Positions 48,195 to 60,660 of a stretch of 64,000 nt of DNA are shown one piece after another. The position numbers and the translations under genes are program-made. This DNA comes from Adiantum capillus-veneris (Eukaryota; Streptophyta; Polypodiopsida; Polypodiales; Pteridaceae): NCBI GenBank assembly GCA_014529385.2, contig CM043963.1, positions 99,873,412 to 99,937,411 on the forward strand, in the 5' to 3' direction. How positions within the stretch are numbered: the first letter of the stretch is position 1; each line of letters opens with the position of its first letter. The notes below the pieces were generated by a model. It was not told where the DNA came from, ran no database searches, and saw only the letters and a program-made list of their open reading frames with translations.

Positions 48195-49801
48195 CTATTT
48201 TGTTAGAGTACTCAAGTAGCTTCCAATAGAAAGCCAATCAAATTCATAAAGATCTTTCAAGAACAATTCAAGCGAATTAGTCATGCAGACATTGTTACCT
48301 TTGATATGAGAGATAGAATAGAACTTTGTGCCTTCATCATCTCCGTCATCAATCATTTGTGACTCATCTTCATACCTTGCCCTTGATAGCATACCTGCCA
48401 CTGTATTGTCTTTACCTGCAATGTGCTTAAACTCGGGATTTAAGGACTTAATGTAGGCAATCCATCGCAACATAGCAATGTCAGGCGTTGAGCAGCTTGT
48501 AATCATCCGAAGAAGTGGTAGACAATCTGTTTCTACAACCACACATGCACCAATTAGGTACTCTTTCCCACTTTTCAAGGTTGTAACCATACCCCATAAC
48601 TCTCTCCTTATCTGTGGATAGTTTCTTTGGCAAGCACTTAGTACCTTTGCTCCAAATCTTACCACATACATGTGTCCTTCTTTGTCATCTTGCCCTATTG
48701 CCCATCCAATCCCTGTAGGCTGGTGTCTACTGTCACAATTACTGGCCTTTGACACTCATAGTCTACCTTTCTCAAAGTCGTTGTTGACTGGAGGAACTCC
48801 TTTAGCTTTTCCATGGATTTTACATGTGCTTCTGTCCATTTAAACTTTTGATTCTTTCTAAGAAGCTGATAAAGAGGATCAGCTACATGTGCATAATGTG
48901 GAATCCAAATAACATAGAAGACACATGCTCCCAGAAACCTTCTAACCTCAGTGATGCTAGTGCATGTTTCTTTCATTCTTTGGATGGCATCTACCTTTGC
49001 TGGACAAGGTTTCCTACCATATGGCCCACACATGTGCCCCACAATGAGCACTTCATTGACACCAAACATAGAATTTTTCCCTGACAAAGTAAGATTCCCT
49101 TCCTCCAACCTAGACAAAATTTTATCACAATCATTTATGTGATTTACCACAAACCTGCGACATCGCCTAAGATCCAAAGCTTCATCTTTGTCAGTTTCTT
49201 CACATCCTTTGATAGGCAAATCATCAATAAAAGGCATTGTGATTTGAGGAATAAAGTCACGTAAGACCTTATTCATCCCATTCATCATATGTGCAACCGA
49301 GTTGATTGCTCCCGCTCCCTGTGGCAAGGTACACATCCTTACCAAAAAACCCAAAGGTGTCATCATGGTTGTCAAGTCTCTGCTTTCGATTGCAAGCTGA
49401 AATTGATCATACCCTAAGTAGAGATCCCCCATTGAGTAGATTGCCCTCCCTGCAAATGCCTCTGCAAACTCATCGACAATTGGACATGTACCTACGTTTC
49501 TAATTGTCACCTTGTTCACTGGTTTCATATCTTGGATGAAGCGTAGAGAACCATTCTTCTTTGGAACCATGAACCACCTGTTTGAGTATGGAGCACAAGA
49601 AGGCTTCAAAATTCCCATTTTGATCTTCTCATTCAGTAGCTCTACTAACTTTGGCAAATGAGCCTTTGGAACTGGAATAGGCCGGAGATTCCCAGGCACA
49701 TGAGGTATTGTGAAAATTACTATAGGAGCTACAATAGAAGGATCAACACATCCTATCTCATGTGGCTCAAATGCAAAAGCCTTACCATGCTTTGAAAGCA
49801 T
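48195..49801 (-). pseudogene. Reverse transcriptase and RNase H of the minus-strand gypsy element
   Basis: RT copies the element RNA to DNA. In 48695-49801 I see VPKKNGSLRFIQDMKPVN, IYSMGDLYLGYDQFQL, TPLGFLVRMCTLPQGA and MPFIDDLPIKG. The catalytic box is FIDD rather than the usual Y/F-V/L-DD. KNSMFGVNEVLIVGHMCGPYGRKP and VRRFLGACVFYVIWIPHYA follow, the connection region. RNase H continues in the overlapping frame 48195-48755 (GIGWAIGQD, VRFGAKVLSACQRNYP, ETDCLPLLRMI, AGKDNTVAGMLSR) after a 1-nt shift near 48720. The VGH.CGPYGRKP phrase differs from common seed-plant clades; I suspect a less common lineage but cannot place it. Confidence 0.88.
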
Positions 49802-49825
49802 TTCTTTGAATCACTTTGTCTCCTC

Positions 49826-51480
49826 CTATGTTAGAAACTCCTCGCAACCAATCTGCAACTCTTGAAAAGACTCCTTTGTGAAGGTATGCCCGATCTTTTT
49901 AGGATTCCTTAAACCTGGTTGCAAAGAAGCTTGCTCAATCTTTTCCCTGTTGTTGGGTGGTAAGGGTAAAGCTATTGGTTTTACCTTCTTTGATACACTC
50001 TTGTATTTAGTTTCAACATGGACTTCTGAGCCAACTATTTGTTTTTCTTTAAAGGCTTCTATTACTTCATACATTTCCATAGAGCATACTTCCACAATTT
50101 CATTTTCAAGATGCAAACTAGACTCCATTATAGCATCAAGCTCACCCATAGTATCTACAAAAGAAACTTGATCACACAAACCCAAAACATTTTCAGTAGG
50201 CTTTAGCAACCCACTCTTTTTCATGCCTATTTGTACATTATGCACATATTGCCTCTCACATCTCTTCAAATCTTCAAGTTTTCTAAAACATACTGTTCCA
50301 TTCCTTGTTACCAAGGAGCTCGTTGAGAAAGTTTCACCTATTTTTGTATCATGCGAGACCCTTTTTCTTTCTGTATCACTGCAATCCCGCTTTACAATGG
50401 TACTTGGCCAAAACCATCATTTCTCTATGATCATGAAACTCTTTGCTCACCTTTGGTAGAGGATGTTCTCTGAGGTTGTCACGGTTTCTTTCATGGTTTA
50501 CACAAACTGTGAGAAATTGGACAGCTTGTTTACTATCTTTGCTAGGTATCCTAGCATATGCTGAACCATCATCCATTACCTTTGTTTCCATTCAAACTCC
50601 CACAATGGAGGGCTGTCCAAGGATGAGATGATATGAAGATGTATCCTGTAAAAAGAAGTTTTGGTCAATCTTTACATCACCTATTGTCACCTTCACACCT
50701 GGACATGTTGCATACAATTCACCGGATGAATTGTTTGCCACTTTTACCATCCAGCCATGATCTGTGTCCATCGGCCATTTTCACTTGTTGTAGAGACTCT
50801 TTGACATTATGTTTATTTATGAACCATGGTCAATCAAGGCAACAAATGGCTCTTCAAGATCACCTACCTTGACCAAAGTTTTTGTAGTAGCCCTTGTCCA
50901 ATGACTTCGTGAATAGTAACTCCTAGGAATATCTTCAAATTCTTCATCATCATCTGAGAAATGCACTTGCTTCACTCTCCCACTAGATTGGTAGCATCCT
51001 ACCACAACTCCATCATTCTCGTTATTTTGCAGTTGCATCCCTTGTGTCTTCGAGGTTTCCCATTCAACCTGTGGACGAGAAACTTCAGCAAGGGTTTGCC
51101 TCTTCCTCTTGATGATGCCAATGATCTTCTCATGGAATTCACGCTTTGCAATGCCAAGAACTTCTCCCAGAGTAAACTCAATCTTGCTATTCAAGATCCT
51201 TTCCTCCAAGAATTTCTTCAAATCTGTAGGAACCTCAATATCAGATTGTAGTTTATAAGTTGGGCCTTTTGTCTTACCTTTTGTTGGCTCTTTCTTCTTT
51301 CCTGTCGTGGACTCCTCCATGAGTACTTCAGGTGGAGATGCTCCTTGTGTTGAGGGTGTTTGAGAAGGCATTGAGTCGCTTCTTCCCCCACTTCTAGAAG
51401 ATCTTTTTGATGGTCCTTCATTAGCATTATCACGTCTGCGCTTCTCTTCTACAATTGCCTCATTTGGCATTTTGTAATGT
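49826..51480 (-). pseudogene. Protease region of the minus-strand gypsy element
   Basis: The segment 50817-51470 is a Ser/Lys/Thr-rich linker ending in VGDLEEPFVALIDHGS, an aspartic-protease active site with DHG where DSG/DTG is usual, followed by TAA. The frame goes on through INIMSKSLYNK to HLILGQPSI near 50600, the C-terminal protease motif, and then another stop. 50376-50591 and 49826-50314 are charged linkers before reverse transcriptase. The D-H-G change is also known in some plant elements, so the stops are stronger evidence of decay than the substitution. Confidence 0.75.
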
Positions 51481-51610
51481 AGGCATGCACTGACAATGAG
51501 TCCACTGGATCATCCACTCCTGTTTCTAGACGTATGCAATCACCTGCTTCATGTAGAATCTCTTTTGTAGGATTTATCTTTTTAGCTAATTGCATGACAT
51601 TTGGCTAAAT

Positions 51611-52791
51611 TTAACCATGATGGTCACTCACCTCTGCATCACAAAAATGATCAATTTTTACTCCATAAGTAGCTGCCTCAACTGAAGAGCTGGCACGATT
51701 AGTTGCCATATCTTCAACTAAGGTTTGCATTCCCCCCTTCCCAAAGTTAGTTCTCAAGGGTAGACCTGTCTCTCTTAAGTGGATTTTACCATCCTTAAAA
51801 AAGAAAACATCTTTTGAAAAAGCATCACTAAAATCATCACAATTCCTTCTTACATGGTTTGTACTATCACACCAAATACATCTATTAACAAACCCTTCTT
51901 TGGGCTGTTGTCTTTGCCTATGAAGTGGCCCTGATGGTTGGCCTTTTTCTTCAAGCTTTGCAAGCTTCACCTTCAAGTCACGCATTCCCTTCACAAGCTC
52001 ATCAAACTTAGGAGCGATAAAAGTAGGCTTTACCATTTTGTCAGAAGTTGAGGTGGAAGGACTTGTAGTGTTTACTACCATCTTGTCCCTTATTCTTTCT
52101 CATTTGGCAAGCAGTGAGACAGCACCTTCAACTCATTCCGGTCGGTCTTTAGTCCTTGCTCAGCGTCTTTATCTTCAAGAAGAAGCTCCAAATTTTCTTG
52201 AAACTCTTTACCTGCAGCTTGTAAGAAAAGATCTGTCTTCTCTGCATCTAGTGTGGCCCTTTCTTTCCTTGTGAGTTGTGCATAGCGCCGCTCAAATTCC
52301 ATAAGTAGCTTTGTTATTGATAGTCCTTGCTTTGACTTGACTACCCATTCTAAGAATGTCCTTTTGGTCACTCTCTCAGAGTCCTCCATGAAATATTCCT
52401 CCTTTAAAGCTACTTTGAGTTCTTCCCAATTTCTCCCATGCCCATCTTTAATTCCCCTAACATGTTCTCTAATTTTTGGAGCAACAACTAGCTCAAAGCT
52501 TTGAATCATCTCACCTTCTGACACGCGATGCAGCTCCATCTCCTTCACATACTCGCGTAAGTACTTGGTTACATCTTTTCCATTGAACTGATTCATTCTA
52601 TTGACGACCGCTTGTATGGCCTTTGTTGCTGAAATCTCCCTTCTTTCAGTAGCATGTTGTTGTTGCATGAACATTGCAAATGCTTGAAACATTTGCATTG
52701 TTGCTGGGCCGAAATGCATACCCTGTTGCTCAACATGATCACCGATGGTTACCCACAAACTCTCACCCTGGCAGTTACGCGTCGGGTTCAC
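51611..52791 (-). pseudogene. gag of the minus-strand gypsy element
   Basis: The capsid frame 52090-52791 starts at MNPTRNCQGE just inside the 5' LTR and has the usual alpha-helical gag core (FNGKDVTKYLREYVKEME, WEELKVALKEEYF, LLMEFERRYAQL). A TAA at 52090 is bypassed by a 1-nt shift into 51611-52081. That frame carries a coiled stretch and a zinc knuckle CIWCDSTNHVRRNC (CX2CX4HX4C) at about 51850-51890, typical of nucleic-acid-binding nucleocapsid segments. Confidence 0.82.
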
Positions 52792-52800
52792 CTAAAAATA

Positions 52801-54821
52801 TATCGAGAAATTTGCGATCTTGCCAGGAAAGCACCGGGATTATGGCCGTGAGAGTTTGTGAGAGAACTCCAAAAAACTATAACCATAGATGTCATGAAGA
52901 CTAGGATTTGGAAGAAAGTGCAATCAAAGAAGTCCCACTTTTTCTCTCTTGCACTCACACACACAAAGAAAGGACACAAAAGAGAATATCAAAACAACAC
53001 AAAGATGAAAACATCAAGCCTATGGTCATATCGTATCATGGGTAATATGAAAGGGTTAATAGATGAGGTGATGGCATTCAATCTTGGCTGGCCGAATAGG
53101 CTACGAATTGTTCTTTGGAATTGTAGTTTTGTGCTTACCATAATATATATACTTTGTATAGTGATTGGGATTAATTGTGTGTACAAATCCTCTTGGTTCA
53201 TAGCAAGATAACTACGCTTACATCAAAAGAAAAGTTATAGTATATGAGAGGTAGTATGATGGGATCCAGTGATAGAAGTATTTCATTGAGCCTTTCTAGG
53301 CCAAAGAGAAACACTATACGTTGTTGAAAGTGTATTTTACGGCTAATCCATACGTTAATTCTAATATATCGTACAAAGTGAAAGCGATAGAAATTATCAT
53401 CATGTGGATTATTCATCTAGGATAACTCTAGTATGTGAAAAATGTTGATATGAGAGAAGAGAAGGGAAGAGAAGAGAAGAGAGTTTCCCTCCCAAGCCCT
53501 ATTCTTGCCCGTAGGCAATAAGGATACTGGAGGGAGAGATGTACCTATAGCAAGGAGAACCTAAAATTTGTAGAAAGGATGAATTACTAAGAGTGAGAGA
53601 GATATGTTTGATTAAGGAGATGAGATTAGATATATATATATATATATATGTTGGATTAGAGATGAAAAAGAAAACAACAAGAAATCAAGAAAACATCAAT
53701 GTCGAACACATCTTACTTGACAAACCCTTCGGCACCATTATTGATGGAGAGAGAAGAAGAGGGGAGAATTCAACGTTGATTGATATGCCAAGTCCAAGAC
53801 CTTCTTTGATTAGATTTGATCTTCCAAGGATAGTGTGCAAGAATGGCTAGTGTTCCTCTAGGAGAAAGTATAGGTTTAGGCTTATGTTAATGGCTTAAGT
53901 ACAATTTGACATTACTACTCACTCCCTCATGAATTCCTCTCATCAATGGCTTGAATGCTTGAGTTGTTTTCAAGGAAGAAGAGGTCCCCTTTTATAGGTG
54001 AAGAGAACCCCCAAGGGTTAACACAAGAAGAGAAGAGCCAGTGTGAACAAAAATTGGAAAAGTTGGAAATGAGCTGTCCTTGCATGATGTGGGCAGACAG
54101 GGGTCCAATATTTTGATCATATCTCCTTAACCGTGGCTCCAAATAATAATAATAAAAAATGAACAGAAACTTCAGCTCATTACCTACGACTTCCTTTTTA
54201 TATGCATTTTCCAATTCAGATTGGAACCTTGTGTAACAAAATCATCAAAATAGGGTCCATTTCTGGCAGCAAAGTCTTCCTGTGGTTCCCTTAGCGTAGA
54301 CTTTCATTTGATTCCAAAGGACACCTCATGCCATATGAAAGCATGGCATTGCTCCTTGAGAAAGTTTTGTAATCATGCTTGCAATAATGCATTAAAATAA
54401 GTGTATCTTTGAAATCATGCCACCTAGTGTCCCACTAGGATTTGATTCCCTCCTAGTAGCTATTTAAAAAGAAATATAAGAAAAATATGAAAAATACATA
54501 GAATATATATATATTCGAGTTTACCCTAGATATAGGATCTAGCTATGGTGTGAGATGATAATAAGATAGTAGAAATAAAGAATCAATGCTTTTGTGCCGC
54601 AAGTTAAAGAGGTGGAGCTATTGACGCTTTTCCGATAGTATTTTTTGATGGTAAAGTAAGAATAGGTTACCCTTGAGATAAATAATAGGATGAGATAGAA
54701 AGCTTATTGTTATACTTACATATGCATATGTACATTATAGGAAATATAATTATGTATCTAAAAAGTTACAAGATAGATCTTGTAGCATGCGTTCCCACTA
54801 TGTACGTGTCACAGAACGACA
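52801..54821 (-). repeat. 5' LTR of the minus-strand gypsy element
   Basis: A 2021-bp copy of 44716-46800. Its left end reads TATCGAG instead of TGTCGAG, a changed terminal base. The (AT)n run is much shorter (53628-53650). A TATAAAAGG box on the minus strand lies near 53992. I could not match a tRNA to the sequence directly inside it (minus strand TTTTTAGGTGAACCCGACG). Confidence 0.9.
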
Positions 54822-54829
54822 ACGTTGAG

Positions 54830-56310
54830 ACAAAAATTTAAACTTTCAAGAAACTCATTGTATTTCTTAAGGTCTTGTTTGATTAAAGATTGAAATGAAC
54901 TAGGAAATAAGAGATTATAACTCAAAGAACTCAATCTAAATTTAAACTAAGATGAAAACTTTATCGAGAAGATTTGACATGGATAGCCCTAGCATAACAT
55001 AGAAGATTTAAGTGTGAACTTTGACTTGCATGCTTGGAAAAGGCCGGTGTAGATGTTTACCTGTGGGATACAACGAGGGATGTTCCTTTTTGGCTAGGAC
55101 TGATAACCGTTGGTCTATGTTTTGAGCTTGGGTTCATTCATTGCCCTGGAAATGGGATTGAATGGGAGTGTGTGCCGACCGACTGATAGTAGTTAGAGAC
55201 CCGCGGATGCATCTGAAAATTGGCCTAGTCGGGGTAGAGCTAATGCCGAAGGAAAATGGATCCATGAAGGGATCAGGATAAGGGAGGAGATCTGATTTAA
55301 TTAAGAAACTCTTCTAATTGTTTGGTAAAAAGGAACCTTGGAAAGGCTTTGAACCTAAGTGGGCTATTCTGCAATTGTCCTCATCAATCGGCCCTTTGCT
55401 CTACTTCTCAGGTTATTGATTTAAAAGGAATCTAGAGTATGTTATTTTTATAAGCCTTTCCCACATAAGATAAAGAAAATAAAAATTGGAAATTGTGTCA
55501 AGGTGCCACCTCTACATGTGGCGAAGGAGACACGATAACCAAGTCCTAGGACAAGGATAGGAATATGCCTGGAGGAGTATATGTGATTGCTTGAAAGATA
55601 ACTAATTTTTTTTACTAATATTAAAGAAAAAAAGAAGTAAAATGTTATAAAAAGGAAAAAGGTGGGATCGACCTGATAAATGCACACTTGCAAGGATATG
55701 CAGCAGTTTGCATGCTGCTTTTTAATGCTTGAAATGTATTTTTGGTTTGACATGATTGGAATAATGCTTTCTAGTATCATAGTACTACCTTGGGAAGGTG
55801 CATTTATCAAAAGGTTCGATGGGTGGGTGGATTTTGGAGGCTTAATTTGTTGGCCAAAAAGTTGAGCCCAATATTATGTTGTCCATTAAGTTAAGATCTG
55901 GGGAAAAGGATCCCGATCTATGGAGCCGGAATAAAACTTGGGAATGAGGGCTTTGTGTATCTATTACATACACTCATCTTAGGGAACAATTTGACGGTTG
56001 GGCTCGGTCAGAGCCGGGGAAAAAGTGTCAGTAACCTTGAACCACGGATGAAGTAGAGGACTCCCACCAGTTGACCCTGGAAGGTTTTCACATTTAGTAT
56101 GATGACTTTGACTGAAAATTTCAAATAAGTAAGGAAATATATTTTGAGCTTAAGGGTTTTGTATAGAAAAAGTGAATGTTATCACCCCCTTTAGTTGGCA
56201 TCAAAGAGCGGGAGGAGTCCTGTCTTGGTGTCGGCCTCAAGCGGGAGGGATGCCAGGAATTGTGGTGTATCCATTAGGAGATGGTGCAATCGACGGTCCC
56301 AGGCATGGCC
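54830..56310 (+). other. Possible remnant LTR upstream of the gag relic
   Basis: No gene. It precedes an initiator-Met-type primer site in the right position for a 5' LTR, but I found no second copy and no clear left end. A local A/G-rich stretch lies near 55600-55670. Confidence 0.3.
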
Positions 56311-56318
56311 CTCACAAG

Positions 56319-56331
56319 TGGTATCAGAGTG
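56319..56331 (+). other. Primer binding site, initiator tRNA-Met type
   Basis: GTGGTATCAGAGT matches TGGTATCAGAGC, the common plant LTR-retrotransposon primer site complementary to initiator tRNA-Met, with one difference at the end. It lies 350 bases before a gag start, as expected. Confidence 0.7.
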
Positions 56332-56679
56332 TAGTTTCTATCCTTGGCTAGACAAAGATTTTTAGTATGACTTTTGTAGGAAGAGAGTGGGGTATTGACA
56401 AAAATGACATGGGAATATTAAGAAGAGAAAGATCTTCACTTGTGTAAGAATAAATGGAGATAGCAACTATAGAAAAGAAACAAGAAAAGAAATAGGACAT
56501 AGAAAAAAAAAGTTAAAGAAGAGCTTCCCTTGACCGTTAATTATTTCCCAAATGTAAATTTTGGATAAGATAGAGAGAATCCACCTTTTGAAATGTCTGA
56601 GTTTTAATAAACCTACCCCTTGAGTATTTGTGAATCTATCACTAAGAAAAAGTAGTTCTGTTCGCCACAGCTATAAAAT

Positions 56680-57910
56680 ATGCCACCTAAACTCCTAAGA
56701 GATAGAGCTGCTTGGGACTCGCCTCTAGCTAACACTTCAAATTTGGCTCTTCTTGATACACAAGCATCACAAGCACCCCAAGTTGTCCCTGTACCAAATC
56801 AGATGTCGCTTGTTACAACACTTGTAGAAGATTTTGGGTGTGACAAGGATCTGAAGTCCTGCTCAAATATAGGCAACCACGTTCATTTTTAGGGACGGGT
56901 GATGATGTGCCTACTCAACTAGAAGAATGGATAATTCAGATGGATGGCTACTTTTCTCTTGCTAGCTACAATGCAGTTGCTCAGGGAATAATGGAGAGAG
57001 CTAAGCTAGAAGGACCAACAAAAACATGGTGGAAGCTCAACTACCAATCTCGCCAAGTATCAGAGGTGACTTGCATAGACTATTCCAGCACTAAGATGAA
57101 TGAGTTTCTTTCTTGCAAGTTTTGGAATAGATCTATTGAAACTTACTATGATGAGTTTGTCTGAATAGTAAGTTTCAATAGATCTATTGAAACTTACTAT
57201 GATGAGTTTGTCTGACTTTCACAATATGCTCCTTTCATGAGAGAGGAACAAAAGCTAAGTCGCTTCATCCTTGGGCTTGGAGAATATTTGGCTCCCGAAG
57301 TAGAGTCCCTTCGACCTACCTCATTGGCGAATGCTCTAATTTGGGCCAAGTCAAAACCCAAGAGTACTTTTAAGGGAGGTACTACAACAAGTAGGAAGCA
57401 TGATCTCTCTTCCTATCCCAATCAGCCCTCTTGAGCACCCAAAGTGCCATTTATACCAAAGCCAGTTGCCCAACCCCAATCATCACCTCACTTTGTTCAT
57501 GTGAATGCCCTTCCTGTCACTTAGAGTGGAAAGAAAATTCAGTGTTATGAATGCCTAGAATTCGGTCATAAGGAGGCCCAGTGTCCTAAAGAAAATGACC
57601 CTAGTAATTCAAGCCTTCATGTTAATTTTCAAAATCCACCCAATCTAGGGAGACAATTCAAAAACCTTGGAGCAGGAGGAAGAAATTCAACCCAAGTAAT
57701 AACCCCCCCTACCACTCATTTTCATTCTCAAAGGCCAACCGTCAATCCACCTAGATCAGCAAAACAATAAATTTTGTCTCAGTAAAGGATGAGATAGATG
57801 AACAAGCCAATGTCTATACTTCCTTGAATGATAATGACCCGAATCAGCAATCTCCCATTCTCGAGGCTAAGGAAGAGTATGAGGAAGGAGCTAGGGAAGA
57901 TTTTAGATAG
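56680..57910 (+). pseudogene. gag relic of a plus-strand gypsy element
   Basis: The frame starts MPPKLLRDRAAWD at 56680. A TAG near 56890 and a shift lead to 56907-57164, the gag core (PTQLEEWIIQMDGYF, GPTKTWWKLN). A 39-bp segment (AATAGATCTATTGAAAC...) at about 57126-57164 is duplicated at 57174-57212, carrying an in-frame TGA each time. The core resumes in 57237-57434 (MREEQKLSRFILGLGEYL), and a zinc knuckle CYECLEFGHKEAQC lies at about 57544-57585. No protease or pol follows. Confidence 0.75.
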
Positions 57911-57969
57911 GAAGGAGCCAAAGATGCTATATAGAGCATGGTTTAGGAGGTTTTTGGTACACTAGGAGG

Positions 57970-59380
57970 ACTATTTCACTGAAGATACTTACTTGGAGGA
58001 CTAGGAATTCCTTATTTCTTAGTTTTCTCATCTTCTTTTATGAGACTTTCCTCTATTTGTGCTCAAATTGGACCCTCCTAGCCCATGTAATTACCACAAC
58101 AAGCTCTATCTTACTAAACGTTTGTGTCACCCAAGCAATGTAACCTAACTATCTTGCTACATAATAACAAGATTAGTGTGAGGTCCCCAACCCCGAGAAG
58201 ATTGGGGCTACTTGATAGATGGCCTTCCTTTATTCTCATTTTCTGTGACGACACCCTACTCTGTTTCCACAAAGTCGAGATACGAGCAATAGAAGAGAGG
58301 AAGTCCTCTATCCATTATTTACGTGGTTATAAGGGTCATAAGGTTGATAAATCTAGGATTCTAATGAAAGCTGTTCCTAGCGTAAAGACAAAATCCCATT
58401 GACATATTTAGAATATATAAACAACACCTTTTTCTCCACGTTTAAGAGGCACGGCTGCCATCCATAAACCATAAATATGATATGAGATTTAGTCTAAACT
58501 AACTAGTAATCTTGTGAAAAGTACCTGACTAAATGGGTCCATAGCTTTCAGGGACACATAGATTTGGGACATCTCAACTCTTGACGCAATGAGTCTCTAA
58601 TTTCACTTCTCTTAATAAGAGGGAGTGGAGAGTTTCTCGACTAATCAAGACCACCCATCCTTGACTGGCAACCTGAGCCCGCCCCCACTTTCCACCCCAC
58701 ACTCACACTTTTCTTCTTGTTTACTAATTACTACAACACTGTTTCACATACACAATCAATATTCTTTCTTAATTCCAGGCACAAGTTCTTTCATCCAGCC
58801 CTTCAAACATAACCAAGACATTTCTTTCTCAAACATGGTCTAATGAAGATAGTCCTATAATTAAACAAAAATGAATCTTTCAATTATTCTTAAGAGTTTT
58901 TCGCTACCCGTGGAATTTCTCTGTCTAACCAACACAGCCTTTGCAAATGATTTACTTATTGGCTAATTGCGAAATGTGCATACTTTCCCAGTATCTAAAC
59001 GCAAGGGAACATCTTGCTAACCGCAAGGCATCCTGTTGACGGCAAGGTATCTTGCTAATCGCAAGAGACAAAAAGAGAGCTGATAACCTCAGCTTAATGT
59101 TCGCTAACCGCGGAATCACCTCGCTAACCGCGAGTTCCATCTGGAAACAAGATATTGTTTTAGCAATTGTTTTATTTATGTGACTTCTCAAACAAGATTA
59201 ACTAACTTTTATTATCAAACAGAGACAGATTATCAAACAGTAATCATAAATCAAACAATTACTTCTCTACTCTATGAAATTACATGCTTGTTTCTTGTGA
59301 TATAATGACGTTTTTTGGACAGTTTAAGGGAATTCTTAGGCTTGACTTACCGTTCATCACGTATAAAAATGCAGAATTAT
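57970..59380. other. Non-coding region with a short GCTAACCGC repeat
   Basis: No recognised gene. Between about 58960 and 59130 the phrase CGCTAACCGC.GG/AAGGCATC recurs five or six times (for example CTTGCTAACCGCAAGG and CTCGCTAACCGCGAG), a small decayed minisatellite of inverted-repeat character. Part may be the 3' LTR of the chromovirus. Confidence 0.4.
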
Positions 59381-59389
59381 AAATTCATC

Positions 59390-59785
59390 TTACGGATTAG
59401 CAACACATTCGACTATCTCTCGTGGTTGAGGCTGGATGGCTTCGACTTCTTCCGCAACCAATACCTCCACTTGAGCATTATTTGGAGTGGTTGATGCCTT
59501 CCTCTGCATCTTTCTCGGAGGTGGAGTGACATGAGCATCCTTTGAGCTTGGAGTCACTCGCTTTGGGGCCATCGTATCGCGAAAGAGAAGAGAGAAGGTG
59601 AGAAAGAGAACTCAATAATTTGAGGGACAACACAATGATGGTAGAGAAAGAAGTTGGAGATGGAGATGGCATGAGGGTAAGAGGTTGAGGGAGAGAAGGT
59701 AACTCCAATGTCAAGGCAAGAGAGCTTCCGCTTCTGAGAGTGTGTGTCTCCAAAGTGAAGGGAGAGGGGTCTTTATATAGGCTCT
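59390..59785 (-). CDS. Short basic ORF downstream of a TATA box
   Basis: On the minus strand CCTATATAAAGACC (about 59768-59782) is a good TATA box. About 200 bases downstream an ATG at 59572 opens a 60-residue frame, MAPKRVTPSSKDAHVTPPPRK, rich in Lys, Pro and Thr, ending at 59390. The function is unknown. By position it may belong to the 3' LTR of the chromovirus at 60250-64000, in which case the TATA box is its U3 promoter and the frame has no role. Confidence 0.3.
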
Positions 59786-60244
59786 CAAGGCCAGCTAGGA
59801 ATAGAGGGAAGCAAGGAGAGATAAGCTCGCGCACGTTCGTGGTTGTTTTTGTTTTGTTTTGCGGACAAGGATTTTTTTATGCGATTTGGAACCTCTTAGA
59901 TGAAACTTGGCTTCCAAGAAAAGAGCTCTAACTAAGATCCTCCTCTTTTTCTTTCCTAAAAGTACTCCTCCTACTCCTTCTCCTCTAAAATTACTCCTCC
60001 TTTCCTAAAATTGCTCTCCCTTCTCTAAAATTACTCTCTCTTTTCAAAAGAGTCAACTCTTATCTTTAGATACAATCTTGAGGCTTAAGTTTCCCATCAA
60101 CCTTATTGTTTTCAAGTGAATAAGGGTCATAATTAATAGTTCTAAAGTCCGATTTTTGATCTGATTGTTCCATTAGAATGATCTTTGACTTAATAAAATG
60201 CAAACCTCAAATATTTGCAAAGTAAATGAAATACTTTTAGTGAA

Positions 60245-60660
60245 AAATGCTAGGTACATTAAAATATCCCCAGCTTAGGGATTCAAGATGCCCTCATCTC
60301 GAGAAAAAGTGAGGATAGTCCTTCTTTAGGGTGGCTTCATCTTCCCATGTTGCATCTTCTTCAGTATAGTCTTGCTACTGAACAAGTTGTTCTCTGAGAA
60401 CTCTATTTTGAAGGATCTTCTCTTGAGACTCTAAAATTCTAGAAGGTTGGAGTTCCAAGATGTTTTGAGAAGGCATGAAAATTTGTTCATCATTGAGGAG
60501 TTGATCATCTCTAGGAATATAGGGTTTTAATAAGCTTACAGGAAATACATCATGGACTTTGATGTGAGTCGCAACTTCAACTTGTAAGCTTGGGTTCGTA
60601 TACACTTGATCACTTCATAAGGGCCACAATAACATGGACTAAGCTTGTTGTACTTTACAA
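60245..60660 (-). pseudogene. Chromodomain at the integrase C-terminus
   Basis: VHDVFPVSLLKPY at 60375-60605 is the usual integrase-to-chromodomain junction. It is followed by the chromodomain itself: VLREQLVQ, a TAG where Trp/Lys would be expected, then DYTEEDATWEDEATLKKDYPHF at about 60305-60370. Chromodomains of this class bind histone H3 methyl-lysine and steer insertion into heterochromatin. The internal stop breaks it. Confidence 0.8.

Larger units (their letters stand above)
44716..54821 (-). mobile_element. Ty3/gypsy LTR retrotransposon, minus strand
   Basis: Two LTRs of about 2.0-2.1 kb (44716-46800 and 52801-54821) bound a minus-strand gag-PR-RT-RNaseH-INT region. The left copy begins TGTCGAGAA and both end CGACA. 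ACGT(T) flanks the element on both sides (44712-44715 and 54822-54826), a target-site duplication. The polypurine tract (minus strand AGAGGGGGTGGA) abuts 46800. RT-before-INT order defines Ty3/gypsy. Frameshifts and stops break pol into seven or eight pieces, so this copy is dead although its LTRs are still very similar. Confidence 0.92.
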
